DNA of 64,000 bases from Streptomyces actuosus (GTDB lineage Bacteria; Actinomycetota; Actinomycetes; Streptomycetales; Streptomycetaceae): NCBI RefSeq assembly GCF_016921115.1, contig NZ_JAFFZS010000004.1:271565-335564 (forward strand), in the 5' to 3' direction. The position numbers and the translations under genes were made by a program. Shown one piece after another: positions 36,417 through 44,585 of this stretch. Each line of letters opens with the position of its first letter. Position 1 is the stretch's first letter. The notes beneath the pieces are model-generated. The model searched no databases. It had not been told where the DNA came from and saw only the letters and a program-made list of their open reading frames with translations.

Positions 36417-37354
36417 GAGCTGTGTCCCTTCACGATGAGGCGCGCGGCGGCGCCGGCGCCGAGCGCGAGCCAGCCGATCCGCCGGGAGAGGCGTACGGCA
36501 CGGTCGATGTCGTTCAGGCGGACGGCGCGTCCCGGCGCGTTCAGGACGGGCCGGTGCTCCACGCGCCCCCCGTACGACAGCGTCCCGCCGAGCCGCACGC
36601 CGAGTGCGCCGGCGAAGGAGGCCTCCACGGGACCGGCGTTGGGGCTCGGGTGCCCCAAGGCGTCGGTGCGCCAGGCCCGGACGGCACCCCGAGGATCGGG
36701 ACCGGCCAGCGCGGCGAGTGCGGCGGTCAGCCGGGCGCCCGGCCACCCGGCGACGTCGTCGAGCCGGGCGGAGGCCCAGCCGTAGCGGCGGTAGCGGGGG
36801 GAGCGGTGGCCCACCATGGCGTCAAGGGTGTTGACGGCCCGGAACCCGAGCAGCCCCGGCACTCCGGCGGCGGCGCCCCACACCAGCGCGCCCACCACGG
36901 CGTCGGAGGTGTTCTCGGCCACGGACTCCACGACCGCGCGGGCGATCCCGTCGGCGTCCAGGGCCTGCGGGTCCCGGCCGCACAGGTGGGGCAGCCGCCG
37001 GCGGGCCGCCTCGACGTCCCCGCTCGCGAGGGCCGCCCCGACGGCCCGTGCCTCGCGGGCCAGGGACGTGCCGCCGACGACGGACCAGGTGGCGACCGCG
37101 GTCAGTGCGACGGAGGCGGCGGGGGAGCGGCGCACGGCGCGCGCGGCGACGGCACCCAGCGCGACGGCGCCCCCGGCGCACACGGCGGTGTGCAGTACTC
37201 CCCGGCCGCGGTGGTCGCGGTACAGGGCGCGTTCGACGGCAGCCGCGCCACGCCCGAACGCGGCGACGGGGTGCCCGCGGCGCGGGTCGCCGAGAATCAG
37301 GTCGCCGAGAAGGCCGGCGGCGGCGCCGTACGCGAAGACGCGTTCGGCACGCAT
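36413..37354 (-). CDS. cobD: Adenosylcobinamide-phosphate synthase CobD (CbiB type)
   Basis: The 313-residue inner-membrane protein joins aminopropanol (phosphate) to cobyric acid. Hydrophobic segments alternate with the conserved LILGDPRRGHPVAAFGRGA, VVESVAENTSDAVVGALVWG, FRAVNTLDAMVGHRSPRYRRYG and AGPVEASFAGALGVRLGG. It is the first gene of unit A, about 120 bases after the riboswitch. ATG 37354 is the only sensible start. Confidence 0.95.
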   Translation of the reverse strand: MRAERVFAYGAAAGLLGDLILGDPRRGHPVAAFGRGAAAVERALYRDHRGRGVLHTAVCAGGAVALGAVAARAVRRSPAASVALTAVATWSVVGGTSLAREARAVGAALASGDVEAARRRLPHLCGRDPQALDADGIARAVVESVAENTSDAVVGALVWGAAAGVPGLLGFRAVNTLDAMVGHRSPRYRRYGWASARLDDVAGWPGARLTAALAALAGPDPRGAVRAWRTDALGHPSPNAGPVEASFAGALGVRLGGTLSYGGRVEHRPVLNAPGRAVRLNDIDRAVRLSRRIGWLALGAGAAARLIVKGHSS

Positions 37355-37474
37355 GGGCTCAGCCGGCCGCGGGGCACGGGGCAGGGGTGAGCCTGGTACT
37401 GGACCTCGATCGGCAGCCGAGCATGGCGATATGTGTCCTCACTCAGGGTGTCCGCGCCCTGGTTCGACGAGACC

Positions 37475-37564
37475 GGCGGTGAGAGTTCCTGGCTCCCGGG
37501 GTTCGCACCCCGGTGACAGTGGCGGGACCGCGCCGGATTCGCACCGGCTTCCTCTCCTGCCGCC
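37475..37564 (-). ncRNA. Cobalamin riboswitch (compact form) upstream of cobD
   Basis: Read on the minus strand, the core elements occur in order: GGAAGCCGGTGCGAATCCGG, CGGTCCCGCCACTGTCACC, a short hairpin CCGGGGTGCGAACCCCGG, then the B12 box GGGAGCCAGGAACTC. Closing arms GGCGG..GAGAG and CTCTCaCCGCC could form P1. Only one small hairpin separates ACTGT from AGCCAGGA, so it is a compact class II-like aptamer without the large P8-P12 region. It lies in the leader of the cobD-Q-N operon and should shut it down when cobalamin is abundant. A small CAGGG/CCCTG hairpin follows at 37444-37461. Confidence 0.93.
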
Positions 37565-37604
37565 GTACATGGCTCCGGAAGTCCACCACGGCCTCCGAAG
37601 GGCC

Positions 37605-38074
37605 GTCAACTTGCCGTTGACCTGCGCGGGGGGAGTGTGCAGAAGCCCACACCCCGGCGTGGCGAGCGCCCCGCGCGCGGTGGCACGTGCCCGGCACGCC
37701 GGGTGGCCGCCCGGGCGGGGCGGGCGGCGGTGGGCGCGCCGGGCAGGGCGCGCCCGGCGGCGGGTGGTGAAAGGGGCGACGGGCGGGGTGCTCCGGTGTG
37801 CCTGCCCGTCGCACGGCACATTCCCGTCGGCGGGCGGTGCGTGCCGGGGCGCGGGCTTCCGGGGCCGTCGGGCTGTCGGAGCACTTCGGACACCGCATCC
37901 GCGCCGACGGTCCCCGTGCCGGGCCGGGTTCGCACCGGCCGGGCGCGGGGAGCGTGGGGACGTGGGCCGTGGGGGCGGACGACGACGTCCGCCCTGCCCG
38001 GCCCGCGGGTGGGGCGGGCCCGACAGGGCGGACGGAGAGGCCGGACGGGAGGCCGGGCGGAGCGGCCCGGCCGG
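37605..38074. other. Long region upstream of the riboswitch, no confirmed gene
   Basis: TCAACGGCAAGTTGA (37606-37620, minus strand) is a small hairpin just 5' of the aptamer. Further up, a minus-strand ATG at 37898 opens MRCPKCSD, then EARAPARTARRREC, reminiscent of an NrdR zinc ribbon but without a full second Cys pair. At 37923-37939 a 17-mer differs by one base from the aptamer core at 37532-37548. The transcription start of the cob operon should be in this region. Confidence 0.4.
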
Positions 38075-38296
38075 TCAGGCCACGATCAGATGGATGCCGT
38101 ACGCCACGGCCGCCGCGCACGCCGCGAAGCACACGTACGCGCCGGTGGCCGCGAGGGCCGCCGAACCGCCCCGGGCCGTGGCCCGTTCGCGGAGGGAGAG
38201 GCCCACGACGCCGAGGGTGAACACGCCCACGAGGGCCACGGTCACCACGAGGCTGACGCCGAAGACGGAACCGAGTGCCGCCCAGTCGATCTTCAT
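38075..38296 (-). CDS. Small two-helix membrane protein linked to Pit
   Basis: The 73-residue protein MKIDWAALGSVFGVSL... has two hydrophobic segments (about 8-32 and 45-72) separated by a basic loop LRERATARGG. It follows the phosphate transporter gene by 43 bases in the same direction, with AAGGAAG before its ATG, so it is probably co-transcribed. Comparable small proteins occur beside pit genes in Streptomyces; the function is unknown, perhaps a transporter accessory. Confidence 0.8.
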   Translation of the reverse strand: MKIDWAALGSVFGVSLVVTVALVGVFTLGVVGLSLRERATARGGSAALAATGAYVCFAACAAAVAYGIHLIVA

Positions 38297-38339
38297 GCTG
38301 TTGCTTCCTTGAGTGGTGGAGTGCCTGGGTGGGCGCGGC

Positions 38340-39584
38340 TCAGACCGCGGCCGGCGGAGCCGCCGGGGCGGACTCTGCGGTCGTGGGGGCGGGGACGGTG
38401 GCCGACAGGTCCTCGGTCACCGGCACGGACGCCGGGGGCGGGGTCACGGCGGCGATGGCGGTGGTCACCACGCCGGCCGGCTCCTCGGCGTCGTTGACGT
38501 TGCTGTGGTTGACGACCTCGCGGCGCGAGAGCTTCCAGATCGCGGCGCTGGAGCTGACGAGGAACACGGCGACCACGGCGGTGCCCCAGTCACCCAGACC
38601 GGTGACCTTCTCGGCGAGCGCGCCGACCAGGGCGGCGGCCGGAAGGGTCAGCGCCCAGGCCACGATCATGCGGGTCGCGGTCGACCAGCGCACCACACCG
38701 CCCTTGCGGCCCAGGCCCGCACCCATCACCGAGCCGGAGACGACGTGCGTGGTGGACAGCGAGAAGCCCAGGTGGGAGGAGGCCAGGATGGCCGTGGCCG
38801 CGCTGGTCTGGGCGGCGAAGCCCTGCTGCGGCGCCAGTTCGGTGAGGCCCTTGCCCATGGTGCGGATGATGCGCCAGCCGCCGATGTAGGTGCCGAGCGC
38901 GATGGCCAGGCCGGCGGAGAGGATCACCCAGGTGGGAGGGTCGGAGTCGGGCGCGATGGAGCCGCCGGCGACCAGAGCGAGGGTGATGATGCCCATCGTC
39001 TTCTGCGCGTCGTTGGTGCCGTGCGCCAGGGAGACCAGGCCGGCGGAGGCGATCTGGCCGGCGCGGTAGCCCTTCTCGGCCGCCTTGCCCTCGGCCTTCT
39101 TGCCGACGGTGTACGACAAGCGGGTCGCGAACAGTGCAGCGAGGCCGGCCACGATCGGCGCGGCGACGGCCGGCAGGAGCACCTTGGTGACGAGCACACC
39201 GTTGTGGACGGCGCCGAAGCCGGCCGAGGCGACGGTGGCGCCGATGAGGCCGCCCATCAGGGCGTGCGAGGAACTGGAGGGCAGGCCCACCAGCCAGGTC
39301 AGCAGGTTCCAGAGGATCGCGCCGACCAGGGCGGCGAAGATGACCTCGGGACGGATGCCGGTCTCGTCGACGAGACCCTTGGAGATCGTGTTGGCGACCT
39401 CGACGGAGAGAAAAGCGCCGACAAGGTTCAGTACGGCGGACATGGCCACCGCGACCTTGGGCTTGAGAGCACCGGTGGAGATGGTCGTGGCCATCGCGTT
39501 GGCGGTGTCGTGGAAACCGTTCGTGAAATCGAACGCGAGAGCGGTGACGACCACTATCGCGAGGATCAGCGAGAAGCTTTCCAT
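38340..39584 (-). CDS. Low-affinity inorganic phosphate transporter, Pit family
   Basis: The 414-residue membrane protein has the two Pit repeats: N-terminal ALAFDFTNGFHDTANAMATT and C-terminal GLVSLAHGTNDAQKTMGI, each with the conserved GxxDxxN-type phosphate-site residues, plus LVGLPSSSSHALMGGLIGA and ILASSHLGFSLSTTHVVSGS. About ten helices are expected. The last 60 residues are a cytoplasmic or extracellular Pro/Ala/Val-rich tail. ATG 39584 has a weak ribosome site. A PHO box 52 bases upstream implies PhoP control. Confidence 0.95.
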   Translation of the reverse strand: MESFSLILAIVVVTALAFDFTNGFHDTANAMATTISTGALKPKVAVAMSAVLNLVGAFLSVEVANTISKGLVDETGIRPEVIFAALVGAILWNLLTWLVGLPSSSSHALMGGLIGATVASAGFGAVHNGVLVTKVLLPAVAAPIVAGLAALFATRLSYTVGKKAEGKAAEKGYRAGQIASAGLVSLAHGTNDAQKTMGIITLALVAGGSIAPDSDPPTWVILSAGLAIALGTYIGGWRIIRTMGKGLTELAPQQGFAAQTSAATAILASSHLGFSLSTTHVVSGSVMGAGLGRKGGVVRWSTATRMIVAWALTLPAAALVGALAEKVTGLGDWGTAVVAVFLVSSSAAIWKLSRREVVNHSNVNDAEEPAGVVTTAIAAVTPPPASVPVTEDLSATVPAPTTAESAPAAPPAAV

Positions 39585-39635
39585 TTACCCAGGCAATCGT
39601 TCGAAGTCATTGGCTGGACGAACGTAGGTAACCCG

Positions 39636-39653
39636 GGTGAACGGAAGGTGAAC
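39636..39653 (-). promoter_or_regulatory. PHO box: two PhoP direct-repeat units
   Basis: On the minus strand GTTCACC (39647-39653) and GTTCACC (39636-39642) stand exactly 11 bases apart, the pattern GTTCACCTTCC-GTTCACCCGGG known for Streptomyces PhoP direct-repeat units. The pair lies 52-69 bases upstream of the pit start codon, the position expected for activation or repression of that promoter. Confidence 0.85.
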
Positions 39654-40027
39654 TGGGGCCGGATTCGCGGTGTCTCCAAGAGGGGGTGGAGGCTCCGTTC
39701 CGGAGCGGCGTTCCAGGCGCCGCACGGCCGAGGGTCGCGGGCGGGCCCGCGCGGCGCGTCGCCGGAGGCCTCGAAGAGATCCTGGTCACCCCGCCCCGCG
39801 TCCCCGTCACCCCGCCCGGCGCCCCGTCGTCCTGCCCCGGCGCCTCGTCCCCACGGCGCACTCCGGCATATGCGCCGGGGTGCGCCGGGAGGCTGCGTCG
39901 GTGTGCGGCGTGCGGCCGGACCCGGCCCACCCCGCAGGGCGTCCCCCGGCGGCCGGTGGCGGGAGCCACCCGAGCCGGACGCCCCGGTCCGGCGACGCGC
40001 GGCGGACCGGGCTGGCAGGATCGCGGC
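39654..40027. other. Intergenic region between divergent pit and aldolase genes
   Basis: Apart from the PHO box at its left edge, this stretch holds no frame with recognisable content. It is GC-rich with several GCCCCG-type runs. No promoter for the aldolase gene could be assigned. Confidence 0.35.
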
Positions 40028-40726
40028 ATGGCCGAGGAGCAGAGGGACGGGCAGGGCGCGCAGGACGCCGCAGCGGGCGCGTGCGAGGCGGAGGCGCGCG
40101 CCTGGGAGGCGCTCGTCGCCACCGCGCGCCGCACCGTCTCCGACGGGCTGGTCGTCGGCACCTCCGGCAACGTCTCCGTGCGCGTCGGCGACGTGGTGCT
40201 GGTCACGCCCTCGGGTGTGCCCTACGACCGGCTCACCCCGGGCGACCTCACCGGGGTCGACCTCGACGGCCGTCAGGTGCGCGGCACGCTCACCCCGACC
40301 AGCGAGCTGCCCCTGCACCTCGCCCTCCACCGCCGCACCGACGCCCGCGCCGTCGTGCACACCCACGCCGTGCACGCGACCGCCGTCTCCCTGCTCGTGC
40401 CGGAACTGCCGCTCGTGCACTACATGGCCGCCGCCCTCGGCGGTCCCGTCCGGGTCGCGCCCTACGCCACCTACGGCACCCAGGAGCTGGCCGACGGCAC
40501 GCTGCACGCCCTCGCCGACCGCACCGCCTGCCTCCTCCAGAACCACGGCACGGTCGCCCACGGGGCCACACTCGACCAGGCCTACGACCGCACGGCCCAG
40601 CTGGAGTGGATGTGCCGGCTGTGGCTGACGGCCTCCTCGGTCCCCGGCCGCACGCCCCACCTGCTGACGCCGGAGGACCTCGCGGCGACGGCCGAGAAAC
40701 TGCGGGGGTACGGGCAGCGCGGGTGA
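40028..40726 (+). CDS. Class II aldolase/adducin family protein
   Basis: The 232-residue protein resembles L-fuculose-phosphate or ribulose-phosphate aldolases. SGNVSVRVGDVVLVTPSGV (about 44-62) is the substrate phosphate loop, ELPLHLALHRRTDARAVVHTHAVHATA contains the catalytic Glu and two zinc His, and CLLQNHGTVAHG carries a third His. These enzymes cleave phosphorylated ketoses via zinc-stabilised enolates in the cytoplasm; the substrate is not evident. The ATG at 40028 follows GGCAGGA. The next gene starts 64 bases on. Confidence 0.88.
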   Translation: MAEEQRDGQGAQDAAAGACEAEARAWEALVATARRTVSDGLVVGTSGNVSVRVGDVVLVTPSGVPYDRLTPGDLTGVDLDGRQVRGTLTPTSELPLHLALHRRTDARAVVHTHAVHATAVSLLVPELPLVHYMAAALGGPVRVAPYATYGTQELADGTLHALADRTACLLQNHGTVAHGATLDQAYDRTAQLEWMCRLWLTASSVPGRTPHLLTPEDLAATAEKLRGYGQRG

Positions 40727-40790
40727 GGGGGCGTCACCCGGGGCCGCCTCTCCACTGGCCGGAGGCCGGACGGGCCACGACACTGGATCC

Positions 40791-41921
40791 GTGCGCACTG
40801 CCACAGCGACGGCCGCCGCTGCCGTCACCGCCGTGATGGGTGCCGGGGCCGCCGCCGTGGCCGCCGGCCGGCTCGCCAGCGACGCCGCCCTCAGGGCGTC
40901 GCCCGGACGGCCGCTGCCCACCGAGCCACGGCTGACCGTGCACGCCGCGGGCGCCGACCGGATCACGCTCACCCGGGACCTGGCCTCCCTGCGGCCCGGC
41001 ACCTACGGACTCACCGCCGACCACGCCCACGCGATCGTCGGCCGGGTGCTCACGGACGCCGATCACCCCGCGGACACCGTGGTGCGCCGCCTCGACCGCG
41101 TGACCCACGGCACCCTCGCCCCCGGCGACCGGGTGCGGCTCACCCCCACCCTGCACATCGGCGACCCGCGGGCCGCCCTGGGCCTGCACCACGCCGACGT
41201 CGAGATCCCCGGCGAACTCGGCCCGCTGCCCGCCTGGTTCGTCCCGGGCGCCCGGGACACCTGGGTCATCGCCGTGCACGGCCTGGGCACCACGCGGGAA
41301 CAGGCCATGAACCTCATGGCCTTCCTGCACCGCCTGCGCCTCCCGGTACTCGCCCTCGCCTACCGCGGCGACCTCGGCGCGCCCCGCTCCCCGGACGGCC
41401 TGAACCACCTCGGTGACAGCGAGTGGCGCGACCTGGACGCGGCGATCCGCCACGCCGAGAGCCAGGACGCCCGCCGCGTGGTCCTGCTCGGCTGGTCCAC
41501 CGGTGCCACCATGGCATTGCGCGCCGCCGCGCACTCCGGCCTGCGGAACAGGATCTCCGGGCTGGTGCTGGACTCCCCGGTGCTCAGCTGGGAGGCGACG
41601 CTGCGTGCCCTGGCCGCGGCCCGGCACACCCCCGGCCCGCTGCTCCCGCTCGCGGTCCGCGCCGCCCAGGGCCGCACCGGACTGCACGCCGACCGCACCG
41701 ACGAGGCCGCCGACCCCGGCCGGCTCTCCGTGCCGACCCTGATCGTCCACGGCCCCGGCGACACCGTGGCCCCCTGGGGCTACTCCCGCCGGCTCGCGGC
41801 CCGCCGTCCCGACCTCGTCACCCTGCGCGTCGTCCCGCACGCCTCGCACTCCGCCATGTGGAACGAGGATCCGGCCGGCTACGAGGAGGGCCTGCGCCGC
41901 TTCCTGACCCCGTTGATGTGA
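40791..41921 (+). CDS. Alpha/beta-hydrolase with N-terminal membrane or export segment
   Basis: The 376-residue protein has a hydrophobic Ala-rich N-terminus (about 5-28) that could be an anchor or signal, then a domain of about 100 residues, then an alpha/beta-hydrolase: TWVIAVHGLGTTREQAMNL (oxyanion region), VVLLGWSTGATMALRAA (nucleophile Ser in GWSTG), PTLIVHGPGDTVAPW (acid Asp) and HASHSAMWNEDPAGYE (His). The triad is complete. Substrate is unknown; esterase, lipase or peptidase activity is possible. GTG 40791 is the start. Confidence 0.85.
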   Translation: MRTATATAAAAVTAVMGAGAAAVAAGRLASDAALRASPGRPLPTEPRLTVHAAGADRITLTRDLASLRPGTYGLTADHAHAIVGRVLTDADHPADTVVRRLDRVTHGTLAPGDRVRLTPTLHIGDPRAALGLHHADVEIPGELGPLPAWFVPGARDTWVIAVHGLGTTREQAMNLMAFLHRLRLPVLALAYRGDLGAPRSPDGLNHLGDSEWRDLDAAIRHAESQDARRVVLLGWSTGATMALRAAAHSGLRNRISGLVLDSPVLSWEATLRALAAARHTPGPLLPLAVRAAQGRTGLHADRTDEAADPGRLSVPTLIVHGPGDTVAPWGYSRRLAARRPDLVTLRVVPHASHSAMWNEDPAGYEEGLRRFLTPLM

Positions 41922-42146
41922 CGCCCCCGTGACGTCCGTCCGGGACCCGCGGCCGCCCCCTGATCCGAGCCGGTCAACCTCATTCCGCTTACGATCCCGC
42001 CCGGCCTCCCTCCCGGCTCCGGTCCAGCCCGGACCGCTGGCCGATTCCCGCCTTCCGGACCCCCGGCCGCTTCCGTCGGCCATCCCCGTCGCCCCCTCGT
42101 GACGTTCCGTTTGGGTTTTCGGACCGTCAACCGGAAGACTGCACCC

Positions 42147-43676
42147 GTGACGTCCCGTATCCCGCGCGACTCCAGGCTTCGACTCGTCCGCCCGCGACCC
42201 CTGGCCGCCGTCCCCAGAGCCGTGAATCAGCGGCACCCGCGCCGCCGAGCGCCCCGGCCGCCCGAGGGCACGCCGGCTCCCGCGGAGCTGGCCGGAATGG
42301 CACGCTCCGGACTGGCCGGCGCGGTGCGCGTCGCCCGCTGGGCCGACGCCGCCCTCGGCCCCGGCCGGAACGGCGCCACCGCCGACGGCAAGGCCACCCT
42401 CTCCGAGGCGACCGCAGAACGGGCCGCCGAGCAACTCGGTCTGACCACGGCTCAGGTCCGCGCCGACTGGGACACCGCCCGCCTGGCCGGCCTCGTCGAG
42501 GTGCACGGCGACAGTGCCCGCCCCGGTTGGCGGCTGCGTGCCTGGGACCGCGACGACAGCGCCGTGCTGCGCGGCTGGGTCGCCCTCTTCGACGCCTGGT
42601 CGCTCGCCCACCCCGAACCGGCCGAGCACGAGCCCGCCGGCGTCGCCGAGGTCGTCTCGGCGATGCCGCAGGTGCTCTCCTTCCTCCAGCTGTCCGCCGG
42701 TCCCGTTCCCGTCGAGCAGCTCCTGGACCTCCTGCGTCAGCGGGTCACCGAACTGCGCACCGAGCGCTGCGAGGTCCTCTACGACCCCCAGCCAGGCCCG
42801 GCGGCGCCCGCCGCCCTCGCCGTAGCGGCCCCCGGGGGACCCGCGCCCGGCGCGGCGGACCGGGAGCCCGCCCCCGAGGCCGCGCCGACGGTCCCCCCGA
42901 CCGCCTCTTTTCCCGCCCCCGCCGACGTCGCGGACGCGGCGGAGCCCGCGGCCGGTGCCGCGCTGGCGCCGCTGCTGGACTGGGCGCTGGGCGCGCTCGC
43001 CTCCGTGGGTGCCCTGACCTACGGCGACGGGCAGGCCACGCTCACGCCGCTGGGCAGCTGGGCGGTCTGGGTCAAGCTGGAGCAGATCTGCGTCGCCGCG
43101 CAGAGCCCCGCGGGCAACATCGAGCAGTCGGCCGAGGACATGCTCCGCGGCTGTGCCCAACTGCGCCCCAATGCTGCCCGGGCCGAGTACCGCGCCTGGC
43201 TCGCCGCCCGCCCCGTCGGCAGCGCGGTCACCGAGCTCCTGGACGCCGCCCGCGGTGAGGACGCCCTGCTGCGGGGCCTCGCCTTCGAGGCGCTCCGCGT
43301 GGTCGGGGCCCCCGCCGAGCCCGACGTGCACGCCGCCCTCGGCGAGCCCACCCTGAGGCCCTACGCCCTGCTGTGGCTCGCCGAGCACGACGGAGTCGAC
43401 CCCGAGGACGCGCACGAGGCGCTCACCCGCGAGGAGGCCACCTGGCTGTGGGTCGACACCGCCGCGGCCGTCGCCGACCACGGCGAGGCGCCGATGCTGG
43501 TGCGCCATCTGGAGTCCGCGCTCCAGCCGACCGTCCCCGCGCTGCTGAACGAGGTGCGCGCCGTCGGCCACCCCCGGACCGTGCAGGTCCTGGTCGCGCT
43601 CGCCGCGGCCCACCCGGACCCGGCGCTGGCCAAGGCCGTGCGGCGCGCGGCCTTCCAGGTGCACACGGGAGGGTGA
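42147..43676 (+). CDS. Unrecognised 509-residue cytoplasmic protein
   Basis: I do not recognise a family with certainty. The N-terminal third looks helical and resembles a winged-helix-like region (EATAERAAEQLGLTTAQVRADWD, then TARLAGLVEVHGDS). A middle segment (LRGWVALFDAWSLAHPEP) is followed by an Ala/Pro-rich spacer (about 215-265), then a second region (DWALGALASVGALTYGDGQA, LTPLGSWAVWVKL) and an alpha-helical C-terminus with HEAT-like repeats (LRPYALLWLAEHDGVDPE). Strong third-position GC supports coding. GTG 42147 follows GGAAGA; GTG 42099 is also in frame. No signal or membrane segment is seen. Confidence 0.75.
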   Translation: MTSRIPRDSRLRLVRPRPLAAVPRAVNQRHPRRRAPRPPEGTPAPAELAGMARSGLAGAVRVARWADAALGPGRNGATADGKATLSEATAERAAEQLGLTTAQVRADWDTARLAGLVEVHGDSARPGWRLRAWDRDDSAVLRGWVALFDAWSLAHPEPAEHEPAGVAEVVSAMPQVLSFLQLSAGPVPVEQLLDLLRQRVTELRTERCEVLYDPQPGPAAPAALAVAAPGGPAPGAADREPAPEAAPTVPPTASFPAPADVADAAEPAAGAALAPLLDWALGALASVGALTYGDGQATLTPLGSWAVWVKLEQICVAAQSPAGNIEQSAEDMLRGCAQLRPNAARAEYRAWLAARPVGSAVTELLDAARGEDALLRGLAFEALRVVGAPAEPDVHAALGEPTLRPYALLWLAEHDGVDPEDAHEALTREEATWLWVDTAAAVADHGEAPMLVRHLESALQPTVPALLNEVRAVGHPRTVQVLVALAAAHPDPALAKAVRRAAFQVHTGG

Positions 43677-43677
43677 G

Positions 43678-44094
43678 TCAGGCGGACGTCGTCCCGGGGA
43701 CGTACGTCCCGAAGCTCCAGACGTTGCCCTCGACGTCTCGGGCCATGTAGTCCCGCGATCCGTAGTCCTGGTCCGTCGGGGGCATCAGGATCTCCGCGCC
43801 GTGCTCCACGGCCCGCCGGTGGTGTGCGTCGACGTCGTCCACCACGACGTACACCCCGGCGGTGCCCGCGTCCTTCATCGCCGTGTCGAAGACCCCGCCG
43901 CGGCCCTTGGAGCCGAGCATCACCACGCCGTCGCCCTGCGCCAGCTCGGCGTGCGTCACCGAGCCGTCCTCCGCCTCGAGCACCATCAGTTCCGTGAACC
44001 CGAAGGCCTGAGTCAGCTGCCGGACCGCCGCCTTCGCGTCCGTGTACAGCAGCGTCGGGCTGATGCCCGCACGTCGGCCGTTCGCGCCTGCCAT
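43678..44094 (-). CDS. VOC/glyoxalase-like protein (PhnB type)
   Basis: The 138-residue protein has two vicinal-oxygen-chelate modules: ISPTLLYTDAKAAVRQLTQA with FGFTELMV, then HAELAQGDGVVMLGSKGRGG, VYVVVDDVDAHHRRAVEHGA and MARDVEGNVWSFGTYVPG. The order of beta-alpha-beta units matches the PhnB/YycE subgroup; metal use and substrate are unknown. ATG 44094 is preferred because GAGGGA is 9 bases upstream; ATG 44100 is nearly on top of it. The gene converges with the preceding one with a 1-base gap. Confidence 0.85.
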   Translation of the reverse strand: MAGANGRRAGISPTLLYTDAKAAVRQLTQAFGFTELMVLEAEDGSVTHAELAQGDGVVMLGSKGRGGVFDTAMKDAGTAGVYVVVDDVDAHHRRAVEHGAEILMPPTDQDYGSRDYMARDVEGNVWSFGTYVPGTTSA

Positions 44095-44491
44095 AGCCAT
44101 CACTCCCTCGATCGAGGTCACCGCCGGGCGGCCGAGGAGCACCGGGAGAACCCCGGCACGCCGCCCGGTCCACGGTTCACCGCCAGTGTCGCAGCGGGCA
44201 CTGACATCGATGCCGGTACTCAGGTTCCGGTGGTCGTGGCTCGGGCACCGACCGACGTCCTGCCGGGCTGTCCTCCCGCTGTTCCGTCCGGCCGCCGGGA
44301 CCTGGCCTCGTGGCTCCGGCCGGGCGGAACACGGCCTCGAACCGCACCGGGCACCGTCCTCCGCGTACGGGCGTACGACCACTCCACGAGGACATCCTCA
44401 CCCGCCGCCGGGGGCCGGGCCCCACTCGACACCCGAACGGGGGAGACGCATCGAACACAGGAACGCGGGAAAACCGGTTGCACTGCCCCGT

Positions 44492-44497
44492 TAGACT
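44492..44497 (+). promoter_or_regulatory. Possible -10 box for a leaderless leader ORF
   Basis: TAGACT lies 6 bases upstream of the ATG of the short ORF at 44504, the spacing seen in Streptomyces leaderless transcripts. No good -35 hexamer is seen 16-18 bases further up. Inference from spacing and hexamer only. Confidence 0.45.
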
Positions 44498-44503
44498 GGC
44501 CGC

Positions 44504-44527
44504 ATGGCCATTCTCCTCGCGCACTAG
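44504..44527 (+). CDS. Possible leader peptide MAILLAH upstream of the ABC-F gene
   Basis: ATG GCC ATT CTC CTC GCG CAC TAG encodes seven residues and ends 58 bases before the ABC-F start. The TAGACT hexamer just upstream would make it leaderless. Between it and the main gene GGCGGG (44530-44535) can pair with CCCGCC (44554-44559), a layout compatible with ribosome-mediated attenuation. Such leaders are known for antibiotic-resistance ABC-F genes. It may still be a chance ORF. Confidence 0.4.
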   Translation: MAILLAH

Positions 44528-44585
44528 ACGGCGGGAACGCCCTCAGCCGCCCACCCGCCTCCCTTCATCGCCCTGGAGTCTGTCC

